Positions 37,418 to 46,510 of a DNA stretch of 64,000 bases are shown here, in pieces (the stretch's first letter is position 1; every line of letters starts with the position of its first letter). The DNA is from Pseudomonas sp. FP2335 (lineage in GTDB: Bacteria; Pseudomonadota; Gammaproteobacteria; Pseudomonadales; Pseudomonadaceae). The notes under the pieces were generated by a model. The model ran no database searches. It worked only from the letters and a program-made list of their open reading frames with translations, and was not told the DNA's origin. The DNA lies in assembly GCF_030687535.1 (NCBI RefSeq), contig NZ_CP117437.1:5763501-5827500 (forward strand), in the 5' to 3' direction. Position numbers and translations under genes: made by a program.

Positions 37418-37882
37418 ATGTGCGCTGACCTGTGGAGCTTTGCCCTCTCGACTTACGCCCGTCCGGGCGTCGAAAGCACGTGCCTGCGCTTGCAGGAACA
37501 CGGGGCGGATGTGTGCCTGCTGCTCTGCGCTGCATGGTTGGAGCAACGCGGTGTTGCACTTGAGCCTGGGCGCGTTCATGCACTGCAACAGCTCGCCCGC
37601 CCGTGGCGCGCACAGGTGATTGAACCCTTGCGACAGCTGCGCACGCAATGGCGCGCCTTGGCGCAGCAGGACGAATCACTGGCGCAGTTGCGAGAGCGGG
37701 TCAAAAGTCTGGAGCTGGATGCCGAACGGCAATTGCTGGCACGCCTGGAAACGCTGGCGCTGGAATGGCCAACCGGTGTGAAAGGTCACCAGCCGTGGCT
37801 GGAAGGATTGGCGGCCGAGGATGCCGCCAACCTTGACCATGACGCGCTGCAACAGCTGCGCGTCATGGTCACCGGCACTTAG
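37418..37882 (+). CDS. TIGR02444 family protein
   Basis: 154 residues, mostly alpha-helical: 'LWSFALSTYARPGVESTCLRLQEHGADVCLLLCAAWLE', 'ARPWRAQVIEPLRQLRTQWR'. Matches the uncharacterised family seen beside algP in pseudomonads. No signal peptide. The ATG at 37418 is preferred; an upstream frame to 37394 has no ribosome site. Its stop overlaps that of algP by 4 nt. Function unknown. Confidence 0.82.
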   Translation: MCADLWSFALSTYARPGVESTCLRLQEHGADVCLLLCAAWLEQRGVALEPGRVHALQQLARPWRAQVIEPLRQLRTQWRALAQQDESLAQLRERVKSLELDAERQLLARLETLALEWPTGVKGHQPWLEGLAAEDAANLDHDALQQLRVMVTGT

Positions 37883-38997
37883 GAAGCGCTGGTTGGAGTG
37901 GTGCTTGGTGCTACCGGCGCAGCAGCTGGAGCAGCAGCTGGCGTGGTGGACGCTGCCGGGGTAGCCGCTGGTGTTGCAGGCTTGGCCGGTGCGGCTTTAG
38001 CAGCGACCGGCTTTGCAGCAGCAGGTTTTGCGGCTGGCTTGGCGGCTGGTTTCGCGGCAGCAGGTTTGGCCGCTGGCTTGGCGGCTGGTTTCGCAGCAGC
38101 AGTTTTAACAGCTGGCTTGGCGGCTGGTTTTGCAGCAGCGGCTTTGGCAACTGGCTTGGCGACTGGTTTCGCAGCAGCAGTTTTGGCAGCTGGCTTGGCG
38201 GCTGGTTTTGCAGCAGCAGTTTTGGCAGCTGGCTTGGCGGCTGGTTTTGCAGCAGCGGCTTTAGCAACTGGCTTGGCGGCTGGTTTCGCAGCAGCAGTTT
38301 TGGCAGCTGGCTTGGCGGCTGGTTTTGCAGCAGCGGTTTTGGCAGCTGGCTTGGCGGCTGGTTTTGCAGCAGCGGTTTTGGCAGCTGGCTTGGCGGCTGG
38401 TTTTGCAGCAGCGGCTTTAGCAACTGGCTTGGCGGCTGGTTTTGCAGCAGCGGCTTTAGCAACTGGCTTGGCGGCTGGTTTTGCAGCAGCGGTTTTGGCA
38501 GCTGGCTTGGCGGCTGGTTTTGCAGCAGCAGTTTTAACAGCTGGCTTGGCGACAGCAGCTTTGGCTGGGGCTTTTGGCGCAGCGGCTTTTGCCGGGGTGC
38601 GAGCGCCCAGCACTTTGGCTACGGCGTCCTTCACACGACCAACGCCCTGGGCCAGTTTCAGGCTTTCTTGAGCGTCTTTTTTGAGTTGGGAGATGTAGCC
38701 GCGGGTTTCGGCTTGGCGATCCTTGAGGGCATCCAGCAGGTCCTCAAGTTCTTTGACTGCGTCTTTGGCTTTGGCTTGTGCCTTGGCCTTGCCGGCAGTG
38801 GCGGCGTCTTGCAGTTTGGTGCGGGATTTGTGCAGCTTCTCTTGCGCTTTACCGCGTTGTTTTTCCAGCTTGGCGAGCAGCTTTTCTGCATCGGCCAAGG
38901 CTTGGGAACAAGCGCTTTCCAGATGTTCGAGCAGGCTGCCCGAAAGTTGTTGGAGTAAATGCAACGGGGTATTTACAGGCTTCTGTTTGGCCGACAT
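37879..38997 (-). CDS. algP: AlgP, histone H1-like regulator with KPAA repeats
   Basis: 372 residues. Residues 1-130 are a charged helical/coiled-coil domain ('KLLAKLEKQRGKAQEKLHKS'); from 157 to 325 there are thirteen 13-residue units (consensus A-A-A-K-P-A-A-K-P-A-A-K-T), then an Ala/Pro/Thr tail. The Lys-Pro-Ala tail binds DNA non-specifically like eukaryotic H1; in P. aeruginosa AlgP (AlgR3) is linked to alginate gene control. Perfect ribosome site AGGAGG before the ATG at 38997. The repeat creates long false open frames on the other strand. Confidence 0.95.
   Translation of the reverse strand: MSAKQKPVNTPLHLLQQLSGSLLEHLESACSQALADAEKLLAKLEKQRGKAQEKLHKSRTKLQDAATAGKAKAQAKAKDAVKELEDLLDALKDRQAETRGYISQLKKDAQESLKLAQGVGRVKDAVAKVLGARTPAKAAAPKAPAKAAVAKPAVKTAAAKPAAKPAAKTAAAKPAAKPVAKAAAAKPAAKPVAKAAAAKPAAKPAAKTAAAKPAAKPAAKTAAAKPAAKPAAKTAAAKPAAKPVAKAAAAKPAAKPAAKTAAAKPAAKPAAKTAAAKPVAKPVAKAAAAKPAAKPAVKTAAAKPAAKPAAKPAAAKPAAKPAAKPAAAKPVAAKAAPAKPATPAATPAASTTPAAAPAAAPVAPSTTPTSAS
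38023..38529. repeat. 39-bp tandem repeat array inside algP
   Basis: Thirteen in-frame 39-bp units encoding the KPAA-type tail, with T/A and V/A sequence variants distributed among them. Unit gain or loss would keep the frame and alter tail length. Confidence 0.92.
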
Positions 38998-39189
38998 GGT
39001 TTACCTCCTGGCTGACGTGGGTGCGGCTCATACTAGCCCTCTGCTCTTACCGCCGCTAGGGCATGTTGACAGTATCGTTTGCCTGGCGTTGCACCGTGCG
39101 AAAATTCTTATCGTCATAACGAAAATACACGACACTTTTTACCGCCTCGCACTGGCATAATCCGTCGCACTTTCGGCGGGAGGATGCCC

Positions 39190-39867
39190 ATGTCGCGTTA
39201 CCTTTTTCTTGTATTGGGCCTGGCGATTTCAGTGGCCAATGGGAGCGAGCAATCGTCGTCCAAAACCACTGACCAGAACCGGCACGACCTCGCTTACAGC
39301 CTGGGCGCCAGCCTCGGCGAACGCTTGCGCCAGGAAGTCCCCGACTTGCAGATCCAGGCCTTGCTCGACGGCCTCAAGCAAGCCTATCAAGGCAAGCCGC
39401 TGGCACTCGATAATGCGCGCATCGAACAGCTGCTGGCCCAGCACGAAGCACAGAGCGCAGCCGACGCACAGGCACCTCAAAGCGAAAAAGCACTCGCCGC
39501 AGAACAGCAGTTCTTGAGCAAGGAAAAAGCCGTTGCCGGCGTGCGCGAACTGGCCGACGCAATCCTGCTGACGGAGCTGGCACCAGGCAGTGGTCCGAAG
39601 CCATTGGCGACGGATGAAGTGCAGGTCAAATACGTGGGACGACTGCCCGATGGGACGGTATTCGATCAGAGCACGCAGCCCCAATGGTTCCGCCTGGACA
39701 GTGTGATCAGCGGCTGGACCAGCGCGCTGCAACAGATGCCGACGGGCGCAAAATGGCGCCTGGTCATCCCCTCTGCCCAGGCCTACGGCGCCGACGGTGC
39801 AGGCGAGTTGATCCCGCCCTACACGCCCTTGGTCTTTGAGATCGAATTACTCGGCATCCGCCACTGA
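39190..39867 (+). CDS. FKBP-type peptidyl-prolyl cis-trans isomerase
   Basis: 225 residues with a signal peptide (RYLFLVLGLAISVANG), so periplasmic or membrane-linked. N-terminal dimerisation domain 'NRHDLAYSLGASLGERLRQEV', then the FKBP domain from 'VQVKYVGRLPDGTVFDQS' to 'PYTPLVFEIELLGI'. Several active-site aromatics of FKBP are conserved but the canonical 'W-x-E' stretch reads 'GWTSALQQM'. Accelerates proline isomerisation in secreted proteins. GGGAGG is 6 nt before the ATG at 39190, favouring it over the ATG at 39184. Ends at a bidirectional terminator. Confidence 0.88.
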   Translation: MSRYLFLVLGLAISVANGSEQSSSKTTDQNRHDLAYSLGASLGERLRQEVPDLQIQALLDGLKQAYQGKPLALDNARIEQLLAQHEAQSAADAQAPQSEKALAAEQQFLSKEKAVAGVRELADAILLTELAPGSGPKPLATDEVQVKYVGRLPDGTVFDQSTQPQWFRLDSVISGWTSALQQMPTGAKWRLVIPSAQAYGADGAGELIPPYTPLVFEIELLGIRH

Positions 39868-39872
39868 CCCAA

Positions 39873-39904
39873 TAAAAAACGGCGCGTAAAACGCGCCGTT
39901 TCCT
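39873..39904. terminator. Bidirectional terminator between FKBP gene and algQ
   Basis: Stem AAACGGCGCGT / ACGCGCCGTTT with A-run on the left and T-run on the right, serving both convergent genes. Confidence 0.9.
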
Positions 39905-39921
39905 TATCTGCAGTTCAGGGG

Positions 39922-40380
39922 TCAAGCCTGGGTGGCGGGCTCTTCCTTGTGAGCGTTGTGCAGCACTTCGATCAGGCAGTCTTCCAGCTCGAATCGTTCG
40001 TGAAGCAGGCCGCCCAACTCTTTGAATTTCTCGGCCACGCATTGACCGGCATCACACAGGTCATTGAAGGCGACAAGCTTCTCAGTGATTGCATCAAGGC
40101 GCGGGTAAATAGTATCCGCCAGCTTGAGGCCGCGATCATCACCAAAGGCTTTTGCTTCCTTGGTCAATTGATCGTAGACACCGAAGTGTCCCTCAGACAC
40201 GTAGTCCATCAGTACACCGCAAAAACCCAACAACGGTTTGCGATTCTCAGCCAGTTCCTCGGGCTTGGCGCCAAGCGCATCAAAGGCCCGAACCAGTTCG
40301 TGACGTGCCTTCAACCAGCTGTCGATCAGCTTGTGCACCCCACCCCAGCGTTCCTGAGCATTCTGACAACTTTCCAGCAT
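39922..40380 (-). CDS. algQ: AlgQ / Rsd-type anti-sigma-70 factor
   Basis: 152 residues, all-helical Rsd/AlgQ family: '[33 protein letters not shown]' and '[19 protein letters not shown]'. Binds region 4 of sigma-70 and frees core RNA polymerase for other sigma factors; in Pseudomonas it promotes alginate and siderophore genes. GAGAG lies upstream of the ATG. Convergent with the FKBP gene through the shared terminator. Confidence 0.95.
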   Translation of the reverse strand: MLESCQNAQERWGGVHKLIDSWLKARHELVRAFDALGAKPEELAENRKPLLGFCGVLMDYVSEGHFGVYDQLTKEAKAFGDDRGLKLADTIYPRLDAITEKLVAFNDLCDAGQCVAEKFKELGGLLHERFELEDCLIEVLHNAHKEEPATQA

Positions 40381-40595
40381 GATGATCTCTCTTCCCTATA
40401 GGGGCGCTGCCGCCTGGTGCCCGCGCAACACTTAAAGGATAACGCCGCGGCCGGACAAGGCCGCATCGGACAAACGGTTCCGATACTGCATGCGGGCCAG
40501 ATTATGCCCGCATGACTATGGCTTCAAGGTACGCAGGACAGAAAGTTCATACAAGTGTTTAATCCCGTCCTACAACCCTAATGTTGATTTGCGTG
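40381..40595. other. Intergenic region upstream of algQ
   Basis: 215 bp holding the algQ promoter region. No ORF, REP or strong hairpin noticed; the dsbB-type gene's stop is at its far end. Confidence 0.4.
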
Positions 40596-41111
40596 CTAAC
40601 CCAGACTCAATCGCTGGCCGGACAACAGCCCCGCAAACTGCATGACCCCCAGGATCAGCATCGCGACAAAGAACAACAGGCTCCACTCGGGGAGGCTCAA
40701 ATCGAATAGCGTCCAGTTGATTTCCACGCAATCGACGGTACCGTTGAAAATCGCGTGCACCGCCTGCCAGAACGACAGCTTTTCCAGCATGTCCTGCAGG
40801 CTTGGCCAACATTCAGGGGCTACACCCGACGTGCTGCTCTGCAGCAATACCTGGCGTGCTGCGGCAATTGCGCCAAGCAACGCACACCCCATGCCCGCCA
40901 ACCCGTACAGACCCGCGGCGAAACGTCTGGGGTTATGAGCGACCGCGATCAAGTTGATCAGCGTGAACGTGGCGAGAAATACCCGCTGCACCTGGCACAG
41001 GAAGCAGGGCCGCAGAAGCGCGCCATATTCCAGGTAGAAAGACGCGCCCAACGTCAGCACACCTGCCATGAACGCCAGGAGAAACAGGGAACGTGAGGGG
41101 GCCAGAGACAT
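40596..41111 (-). CDS. Disulfide bond formation protein DsbB-type (DsbH/DsbB1)
   Basis: 171 residues, four membrane helices. Redox cysteine pairs C36-F-L-C39 and C101...C128 match DsbB, which reoxidises DsbA and passes electrons to ubiquinone. Pseudomonads carry two DsbB paralogues; this is the one in the hem-alg region. Ribosome site is weak. Followed downstream by algQ after 215 bp. Confidence 0.92.
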   Translation of the reverse strand: MSLAPSRSLFLLAFMAGVLTLGASFYLEYGALLRPCFLCQVQRVFLATFTLINLIAVAHNPRRFAAGLYGLAGMGCALLGAIAAARQVLLQSSTSGVAPECWPSLQDMLEKLSFWQAVHAIFNGTVDCVEINWTLFDLSLPEWSLLFFVAMLILGVMQFAGLLSGQRLSLG

Positions 41112-41347
41112 TGTTTATCCGTACCGCAAAAGATAGGTCGTTACGGTAGAGGAAAGGCCTGACCCCTTTCAATACGCGCTAGAGCAGACAATTCCGCGAA
41201 AACGTAAGGACATCCCACCAGAGTTTGGAGGACATAACACAACGCTACGTAGGAGTTTATGACGAATGCGATTCGGCCGAGTAAATGCGTAGACTTGAGG
41301 GGTTGGCCGTCAGACGTATCCGAGCCACCCCTTGCATCCTTCCTACT

Positions 41348-42589
41348 TCAGACTCGCGCAGGCACCGGCAAAGGTGAAGCAAGCAGGCGGTTATCCAGCA
41401 GGCCGAGGCCTTCCTGGAACAGCTGATTACTGCGTTCAGTATCGCCCAGTTGCGCCAGCAGGCGCGCCAGTTCGGCACAGGCTTCGGGGTTGCGCTGCAC
41501 CTGCAGGCTGCTTTCCAGATAGTCGCGTGCCTTGCCCCACAGGCTGTTTTGCAGACACAGGCGGCCCAGGGTCAGCAGCAGGCTGGCATCGCCCGGATGG
41601 TCCTTGAGCCAGCCCTCGGCAAACTTCAGTTGCCGCGCCGGATCACTGCCACGCAGCAAGCCATACAGTCGGATCAGATGACTGTCATAACCGCGCTTGA
41701 GCGCCCCGCGCAGCAACTCTTCGGCCTTCGCGTCGGCGCCCAGTTGGCGCAGCTGTTCGGCATACGCCAGCACCAACTGCGGCTCCTGACGCTGGGCAGA
41801 GGTCAGTTGCTGCCAGGCCCGCTCAAGGGACTGCAAGCCCGCTTCGCCCTGCTCCTCGCGCTGGGCCGCCAGGCTGAGGTTTTCACCCCAGGCGCGACGC
41901 TCCAGTTCGGCCAGTTCGGTGGCGGGCAACACTTTGTCCTTGCGCAACTCGGGCAGCAGGCGAATCACCGACGACCAATCGCCACGCTGCTGATGCAGGC
42001 GCTGCAATTGGCGCAGGACCTGGGCGTTATGGGGATGACGGGCGTGCATGGCCTGCAAGGTGACGAGGGCACCCTCAGTGTCGCCGCGATCCATCTGCAA
42101 TTGCGCATGGCTCAAGGCTACCGCCAACTCGGCTTGGGGCTGACGCTCCAAGGCGCGCTCCAGCAAACCATCCGCCTCTTCATAACGACCCTGCTCGTTC
42201 GCCGCACGCGCGGCACCGAGGTAGTAGAGCAATGGCTGGCGCTCCGCTTCGGCGGCGCGATGCAGGTGACGCTCGGCGCTGGCCCAGCGGCCTTCGGCGA
42301 GGTCCATCTGGCCCTGCTCAATCGCGATCTGCACACGGCGGCTGCGGTTGCGCCGCGACCACGGGTTGACCACGCCGCCGGAGGTGGTCACCAGGCTCAA
42401 CAACAGGCGGACCAGGTAGATCGCCAGGCCGATGGCAAACACCGCCACCAGCGTCGCCCACAGGCTCGACTCGTAATTCAGCACATGGGGATAGGTAATC
42501 AGCACGTAGCCGGTATGTTTCGAGATGCCCACAGCCAGTGCCAGGGCGATTGCAATCGCCAGCACGAGGACCACATAGAAACGCTTCAT
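41348..42589 (-). CDS. hemY: HemY-like heme biosynthesis-associated TPR protein
   Basis: 413 residues. Two N-terminal membrane helices ('KRFYVVLVLAIAIALALAVGI', 'LWATLVAVFAIGLAIYLVRLLL') and a cytoplasmic TPR domain from about residue 90. Unrelated to protoporphyrinogen oxidase HemY of Bacillus. It is thought to scaffold heme enzymes. Start: AGGAG is 8 nt before the ATG at 42589 but abuts a GTG at 42598 that overlaps the hemX stop, so the ATG is preferred. Last gene of the hemC-D-X-Y series. Confidence 0.92.
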   Translation of the reverse strand: MKRFYVVLVLAIAIALALAVGISKHTGYVLITYPHVLNYESSLWATLVAVFAIGLAIYLVRLLLSLVTTSGGVVNPWSRRNRSRRVQIAIEQGQMDLAEGRWASAERHLHRAAEAERQPLLYYLGAARAANEQGRYEEADGLLERALERQPQAELAVALSHAQLQMDRGDTEGALVTLQAMHARHPHNAQVLRQLQRLHQQRGDWSSVIRLLPELRKDKVLPATELAELERRAWGENLSLAAQREEQGEAGLQSLERAWQQLTSAQRQEPQLVLAYAEQLRQLGADAKAEELLRGALKRGYDSHLIRLYGLLRGSDPARQLKFAEGWLKDHPGDASLLLTLGRLCLQNSLWGKARDYLESSLQVQRNPEACAELARLLAQLGDTERSNQLFQEGLGLLDNRLLASPLPVPARV

Positions 42590-42594
42590 CGGCT

Positions 42595-43710
42595 TCACTC
42601 CTGGGTGGCCGGCTTACCCGCCGACGCCTTGGCTTCGTCGGCAGACAAATGGCGGCGCTCAAGGTATGCCTGCACAGCTGCCAGGCTCGCCGCCAGATCC
42701 GGCGTCACCACCGACACGGCCTTGGGCTCAAGCTCGGCGATACGCGCCAGCATCGCCTTGCTCTGCGGGTTGTCCTGATTGAAGTTGTCCTGCAGCACGC
42801 TACGCGCCTCGCCCAACGAGCGGCTGTAGACCGCCGTCTCGCCGTTGAGCGCAGCCCATTGCGCCTGCTCCAGCGCCAGGCTCAGGGCCAGGCGCACCTG
42901 GTTCAAACCCTGGCCGGCCAGGAGTGGGCGGATGTTGTCGTCAGGGTTGAAGTCGATGCGGAAGTAGCGCGAGATCTGCTCCCACCATTGGCTCCAGCGG
43001 CTTTCGGTATCGGTGGTCGGGCGCCCTTGGGACGCAGGTTCGGTGAGCTGATATTCCGGTGCGATCGCGGCCAGTTGCACCACCTGATCGCGCAGCGCCG
43101 CCAGTTGCAGGTACAGCCCGGTGCGGTCCGGCTGCTCGGTACTGCGCAGCGCGGCCAGGCTCTTGGCCAATTGTTCACGGGCGGCGTAGGCGCCCGGATC
43201 GCTTTGCTCACGCAGGATTTCGTCGGCGCCCTGCACCAGCGACTGGGCGCTGTTGATGTCCTGCAAGGCCGACAAACGCAGGCTGGCCAGACGGATCAGG
43301 TGCTCGGCTTCCGCCAGGCGCCAATCCTGGCGGCTGGCACCCAGCACGGTTTCCAGGCGCTGGCTGAGGCGCTGTTGATCGCCCTGCAATTGGGCTACCA
43401 GGCGGCGACGCTCTTCGAGCTCGTCCGCAGCCGGCAACTGGGCCAGGCGTGCCGCCAACTGTTGCTGACCCTGCTTGAGGCCTTGAGTCTGTTCGGCAAG
43501 CGTCTGCACCTGGCCCAGCTGTTGCTGGCTGCCGGCTTGCAAGGCACGGACCTGCCAGAGCCCCCAGCCGCCAGCGGCAACACCGGCCGCACCGAGTAAC
43601 AGGGCAACGATCGCCAGGCCATTGCCACGGCGTGGCGCGGTGACAGCTGACTCAACCGACGCAGCAGCTGCGGGTTGGGTTTCATCTTTGGGCAAGGCTG
43701 TTTCGCTCAC
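42595..43710 (-). CDS. hemX: HemX-like membrane protein
   Basis: 371 residues. Charged N-terminus rich in Ala/Thr, one membrane helix 'GLAIVALLLGAAGVAAGGWGLW', a long coiled coil ('LGQVQTLAEQTQGLKQGQQQLAARLAQL') and a C-terminal domain 'AEHLIRLASLRLSALQDINSAQSLVQGADEIL'. Often mislabelled uroporphyrinogen-III methyltransferase although no SAM-binding domain is present. GTG start with GGA 7 nt upstream. 18 nt after hemD. Confidence 0.92.
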   Translation of the reverse strand: MSETALPKDETQPAAAASVESAVTAPRRGNGLAIVALLLGAAGVAAGGWGLWQVRALQAGSQQQLGQVQTLAEQTQGLKQGQQQLAARLAQLPAADELEERRRLVAQLQGDQQRLSQRLETVLGASRQDWRLAEAEHLIRLASLRLSALQDINSAQSLVQGADEILREQSDPGAYAAREQLAKSLAALRSTEQPDRTGLYLQLAALRDQVVQLAAIAPEYQLTEPASQGRPTTDTESRWSQWWEQISRYFRIDFNPDDNIRPLLAGQGLNQVRLALSLALEQAQWAALNGETAVYSRSLGEARSVLQDNFNQDNPQSKAMLARIAELEPKAVSVVTPDLAASLAAVQAYLERRHLSADEAKASAGKPATQE

Positions 43711-43728
43711 GTATCCGTCCTTTGCGTA

Positions 43729-44487
43729 TCAGAGAGTGGCCGCACGATGGGCGCGCAACGCCACTAACAACGCCGCGGCACTCGCGCCGCGACAATCCAC
43801 AACTTTTTCTGCGCCGGCAGCCCGCGCCATCTCACAGACTCGCGGGCTCGGCACGAACAACGGCAACTGTGCCACCTGGGGCCAATCGACACCGGCCAGG
43901 GCTTGCAGGTGTAAAAAACCCTGCCCACTGCTGACCACCACGCCGTTCAAGCGTTCCAACTGGATGCGTTGCACCAGTGCCCCAGCGGCGTAGGTCGGTA
44001 GGAAACGACGGTACAACTCCAGATAGTCGACACTAGCACCTCTCTCGCGCAAACGCTCAGCCAGCAGCTCCCGGCCGCCTTCGCCGCGCAGGATCAACAC
44101 CCGGGCGCCAGGCCGTGCGATAGCCTCGCGCAAGGCGGGTAGTGCTAGCAAGGCCTCGCTGTCGTCGCCGGTTGGGGGATAGTGAACGTTGAGGCCATGA
44201 TCGGCCAATACCTGGGCCGTGGCGGCGCCGACGCTGAACCACGGCAACTGCGGCCAGGCGCGATCCAACTGCTGCAACGCCAGGCGGGCGGCCGGCTTGC
44301 TGACCACAATCACCGCGCAATAGCGGCCCAGGTCACGAAACACGGCCTGTTGTTCGGGGGTGACGGGAAGCGGCTCGATGTCCAGCAACGGCAGGCTGCT
44401 GCTGAAGATCCCGGCTGCCGACAACGACGCCGCCAAGGCCAGACACTCCTCGGCAGGCCGCGTCAGCAGCACACGCCAATCGGTCAC
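43729..44487 (-). CDS. hemD: Uroporphyrinogen-III synthase HemD
   Basis: 252 residues, bilobed HemD fold: '[22 protein letters not shown]', '[16 protein letters not shown]', '[32 protein letters not shown]' and '[17 protein letters not shown]'. Closes hydroxymethylbilane with D-ring inversion. It starts with GTG inside a 4-nt GTGA overlap with the hemC stop, so the two consecutive enzymes are translationally coupled. Confidence 0.95.
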   Translation of the reverse strand: MTDWRVLLTRPAEECLALAASLSAAGIFSSSLPLLDIEPLPVTPEQQAVFRDLGRYCAVIVVSKPAARLALQQLDRAWPQLPWFSVGAATAQVLADHGLNVHYPPTGDDSEALLALPALREAIARPGARVLILRGEGGRELLAERLRERGASVDYLELYRRFLPTYAAGALVQRIQLERLNGVVVSSGQGFLHLQALAGVDWPQVAQLPLFVPSPRVCEMARAAGAEKVVDCRGASAAALLVALRAHRAATL

Positions 44488-45425
44488 TGCGGGCCGGCCT
44501 CGCCGTAGACTTTTTGCAGGATGGCACCGGCGCCCTGGTCCAGCAGCGCGTTGGCCACCTGAATACCCAAAGCTGCCGCGTCGCCCTGCGGGCCACGGAC
44601 CTCGGCGGTCAACAGGGTGCCGCCGTCCGGGTCGCCGACCAGGCCGCGCAGCCACAGGTTTTCACCTTCGAGCACCGCGTAACAGGCGATGGGCACCTGG
44701 CAGCCCCCATTAAGGTGTTTGTTCAGGGCACGTTCGGCGGTAACGCGCACCTCAGTGTCGTGGTGATCAAGAGGCTTGAGCAGTGCGTGGATTTCAGTGT
44801 CAGCGGTGCGGCATTCGATACCCACGGCGCCCTGGCCACCGGCCGGCAAGCTGTCTTCGACGCTGATGGCCGACGTGATGCGGTCTTCGAAGCCCAAGCG
44901 AATCAGACCGGCTGCCGCCAGGATAATCGCGTCATATTCACCGGCATCCAGCTTGGCCAGGCGCGTGTTGACGTTGCCGCGCAGGAAGCGGATCTGCAGG
45001 TCCGGGCGACGGGTCAACAGCTGCGCCTGACGCCGTAGGCTGGAGGTGCCGACGATGCTGCCCTGGGGCAACTCATCCAGGGACGCGTAGGTATTGGAGA
45101 CGAAGGCATCGCGCGGATCTTCGCGCTCGCAGATACAAAAAAGGCCCAGGCCTTCAGGGAAGTCCATGGGCACATCTTTCATCGAATGCACGGCGATGTC
45201 GGCTTCGTTGTCCAGCAACGCAGTTTCCAGTTCCTTGACGAACAGGCCCTTGCCGCCGATCTTCGACAGCGGCGAGTCGAGCAGCTTGTCGCCGCGACTG
45301 ACCATGGGCACCAGGGACACCGTGAGGCCGGGATGGGCCTGCTCGAGGCGTGCTTTGACGTATTCGGCCTGCCACAGGGCAAGGGCACTTTTACGGGTGG
45401 CGATGCGGATTTCGCGAGAGGACAT
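44484..45425 (-). CDS. hemC: Hydroxymethylbilane synthase (porphobilinogen deaminase) HemC
   Basis: 313 residues. The dipyrromethane cofactor cysteine is C242 in 'LNGGCQVP'; other family stretches are '[18 protein letters not shown]' and '[10 protein letters not shown]', with a substrate-binding Arg pair in '[10 protein letters not shown]'. Polymerises four porphobilinogens from HemB. First of the hemC-hemD-hemX-hemY run and 138 bp downstream of algR on the same strand, as in other pseudomonads. Confidence 0.97.
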   Translation of the reverse strand: MSSREIRIATRKSALALWQAEYVKARLEQAHPGLTVSLVPMVSRGDKLLDSPLSKIGGKGLFVKELETALLDNEADIAVHSMKDVPMDFPEGLGLFCICEREDPRDAFVSNTYASLDELPQGSIVGTSSLRRQAQLLTRRPDLQIRFLRGNVNTRLAKLDAGEYDAIILAAAGLIRLGFEDRITSAISVEDSLPAGGQGAVGIECRTADTEIHALLKPLDHHDTEVRVTAERALNKHLNGGCQVPIACYAVLEGENLWLRGLVGDPDGGTLLTAEVRGPQGDAAALGIQVANALLDQGAGAILQKVYGEAGPQ

Positions 45426-45563
45426 GGATCAATCCGTACTGAATAGATACGGCAGATAATAACAGCTCAGGCAAATACGCTTTGATTTGAATCAGCAAGT
45501 GCGGGGCCTCCCTGGCCGCATCGCACCGGGATAAGGACTGCAGGTCGCGCCAAAACCCTTGGG

Positions 45564-46310
45564 CTAAAGCTGCTGCATCATCTTGCGCACACCGGCGACA
45601 TGGCGTCGGCTGACGATCAACGCATCGCCATTAAGCCCTTTCAGGAACAACTGAAAGTGCCCCAGTGGCGTGCGTTGCAGGCGTTCAATGCGATCGCGGG
45701 CCACCAGGGCATTGCGGTGGATTCGCACGAAGCGGTCGCCGAACTCATCCTCAAGAGCCTTGAGCGGCTCATCGAGCAGCACTTCACCGCCCTCGTGGCG
45801 CAGGGTCACGTATTTGTGATCGGCAATAAAGTAGACCACCTGGCTCAGGGGAATCAGCTCGATGCCCTTGCGGGTACGCGCGCTGATATGGCTGCGCGGC
45901 CCGTTGCCACTTTGGGCGGCAGGCTGGGTCAAGGCGGTGAGCTGGCTGCGGTTGGGGCGCTCGGCCTTTTTCAGGGCCTTGAGCAACGCACCTGCCTCGA
46001 CCGGCTTGGACAGGAAGCTGACGCCACTGACCTCAAGGGTCTGCGCCGAAAATTCCGCTTCGGCCGCGCACAACACCAACGCCGGTGGCGATTCACGCTC
46101 GCTCAGGCGGGCGGCGACTTGCAGGCCATCAAGGCCCGGCAGGCGAATATCGAGCAACACCACATCCGGCTTGAGGCTGTCGATCAGCGTCAACGCTTCT
46201 TCGCCCGTGGTGGCGCTCGGTTCAAGGACTGTATAACCCTCGAGTTCACTGACCAAACGGCTCAGTCGCTCGCGGGCTTGGGGTTCGTCTTCAACGATCA
46301 GGACATTCAT
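45564..46310 (-). CDS. algR: Response regulator AlgR (LytTR family)
   Basis: 248 residues. Receiver domain with phospho-acceptor D54 (VLLDIRLP), acidic pocket E7-D8, and Lys in 'FLSKPVEAG'; C-terminal LytTR DNA-binding domain ('IPLSQVVYFIADHKYVTLRHEGGEVLLDEPLKALE'). In P. aeruginosa AlgR controls alginate, type IV pili and virulence genes and is phosphorylated by AlgZ/FimS. Here the algZ gene is reduced to a remnant upstream that ends in an ATGA overlap with this start, so the protein may act unphosphorylated or with another donor. Confidence 0.96.
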   Translation of the reverse strand: MNVLIVEDEPQARERLSRLVSELEGYTVLEPSATTGEEALTLIDSLKPDVVLLDIRLPGLDGLQVAARLSERESPPALVLCAAEAEFSAQTLEVSGVSFLSKPVEAGALLKALKKAERPNRSQLTALTQPAAQSGNGPRSHISARTRKGIELIPLSQVVYFIADHKYVTLRHEGGEVLLDEPLKALEDEFGDRFVRIHRNALVARDRIERLQRTPLGHFQLFLKGLNGDALIVSRRHVAGVRKMMQQL

Positions 46311-46510
46311 ATTGCGCTGGATTCCTGCGTGAGTCTCGCACAAGGATAGCGTAGACAGGTGCGGTGACTTGCGTCACAGCGATCCACGCTAAGACTAGCG
46401 CGAGCGGCAAAAAGTGCCCTGACAGCGGCACCCATATTTACCCGGACCTGTTCAATTGCGCCCAGGACCTTCTGACTTCGGGCATCGTCGTAGGGTTTGC
46501 TGATACACAA
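46307..46510 (-). pseudogene. algZ: Remnant of sensor kinase gene algZ (fimS), C-terminal end only
   Basis: About 67 codons in one frame. The translation runs 'CISKPYDDARSQ', then '...VRVNMGAAVRALFAARASLS', and ends 'LRYPCARLTQESSAI'. This follows the tail of LytS/AlgZ-type HATPase domains: a V-S-N-P-Y strand, a 'G-N-x-x-A-L-x-N-x-R-x-R-L-x-A-L-F-G' helix and a final strand. Its stop overlaps the algR start as ATGA, the normal layout of a coupled kinase-regulator pair. The membrane domain, H-box and N/G1 boxes are absent from the remaining 300 bp before argH. The Asn of the NPY motif is Lys. Interpreted as a deletion relic. Confidence 0.65.

Noticed and set aside
37898..38671. A 257-codon open frame on the plus strand opposite algP, all Ala/Gly/Leu/Val
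   Set aside because: It is a by-product of the GC-rich 39-bp repeat read backwards; algP has the ribosome site, family match and genome context.
42590..42598. GTG at 42598 as the hemY start, overlapping the hemX stop as GTGA
   Set aside because: The AGGAG directly abuts this GTG, leaving no spacing, while it is 8 nt from the in-frame ATG at 42589.
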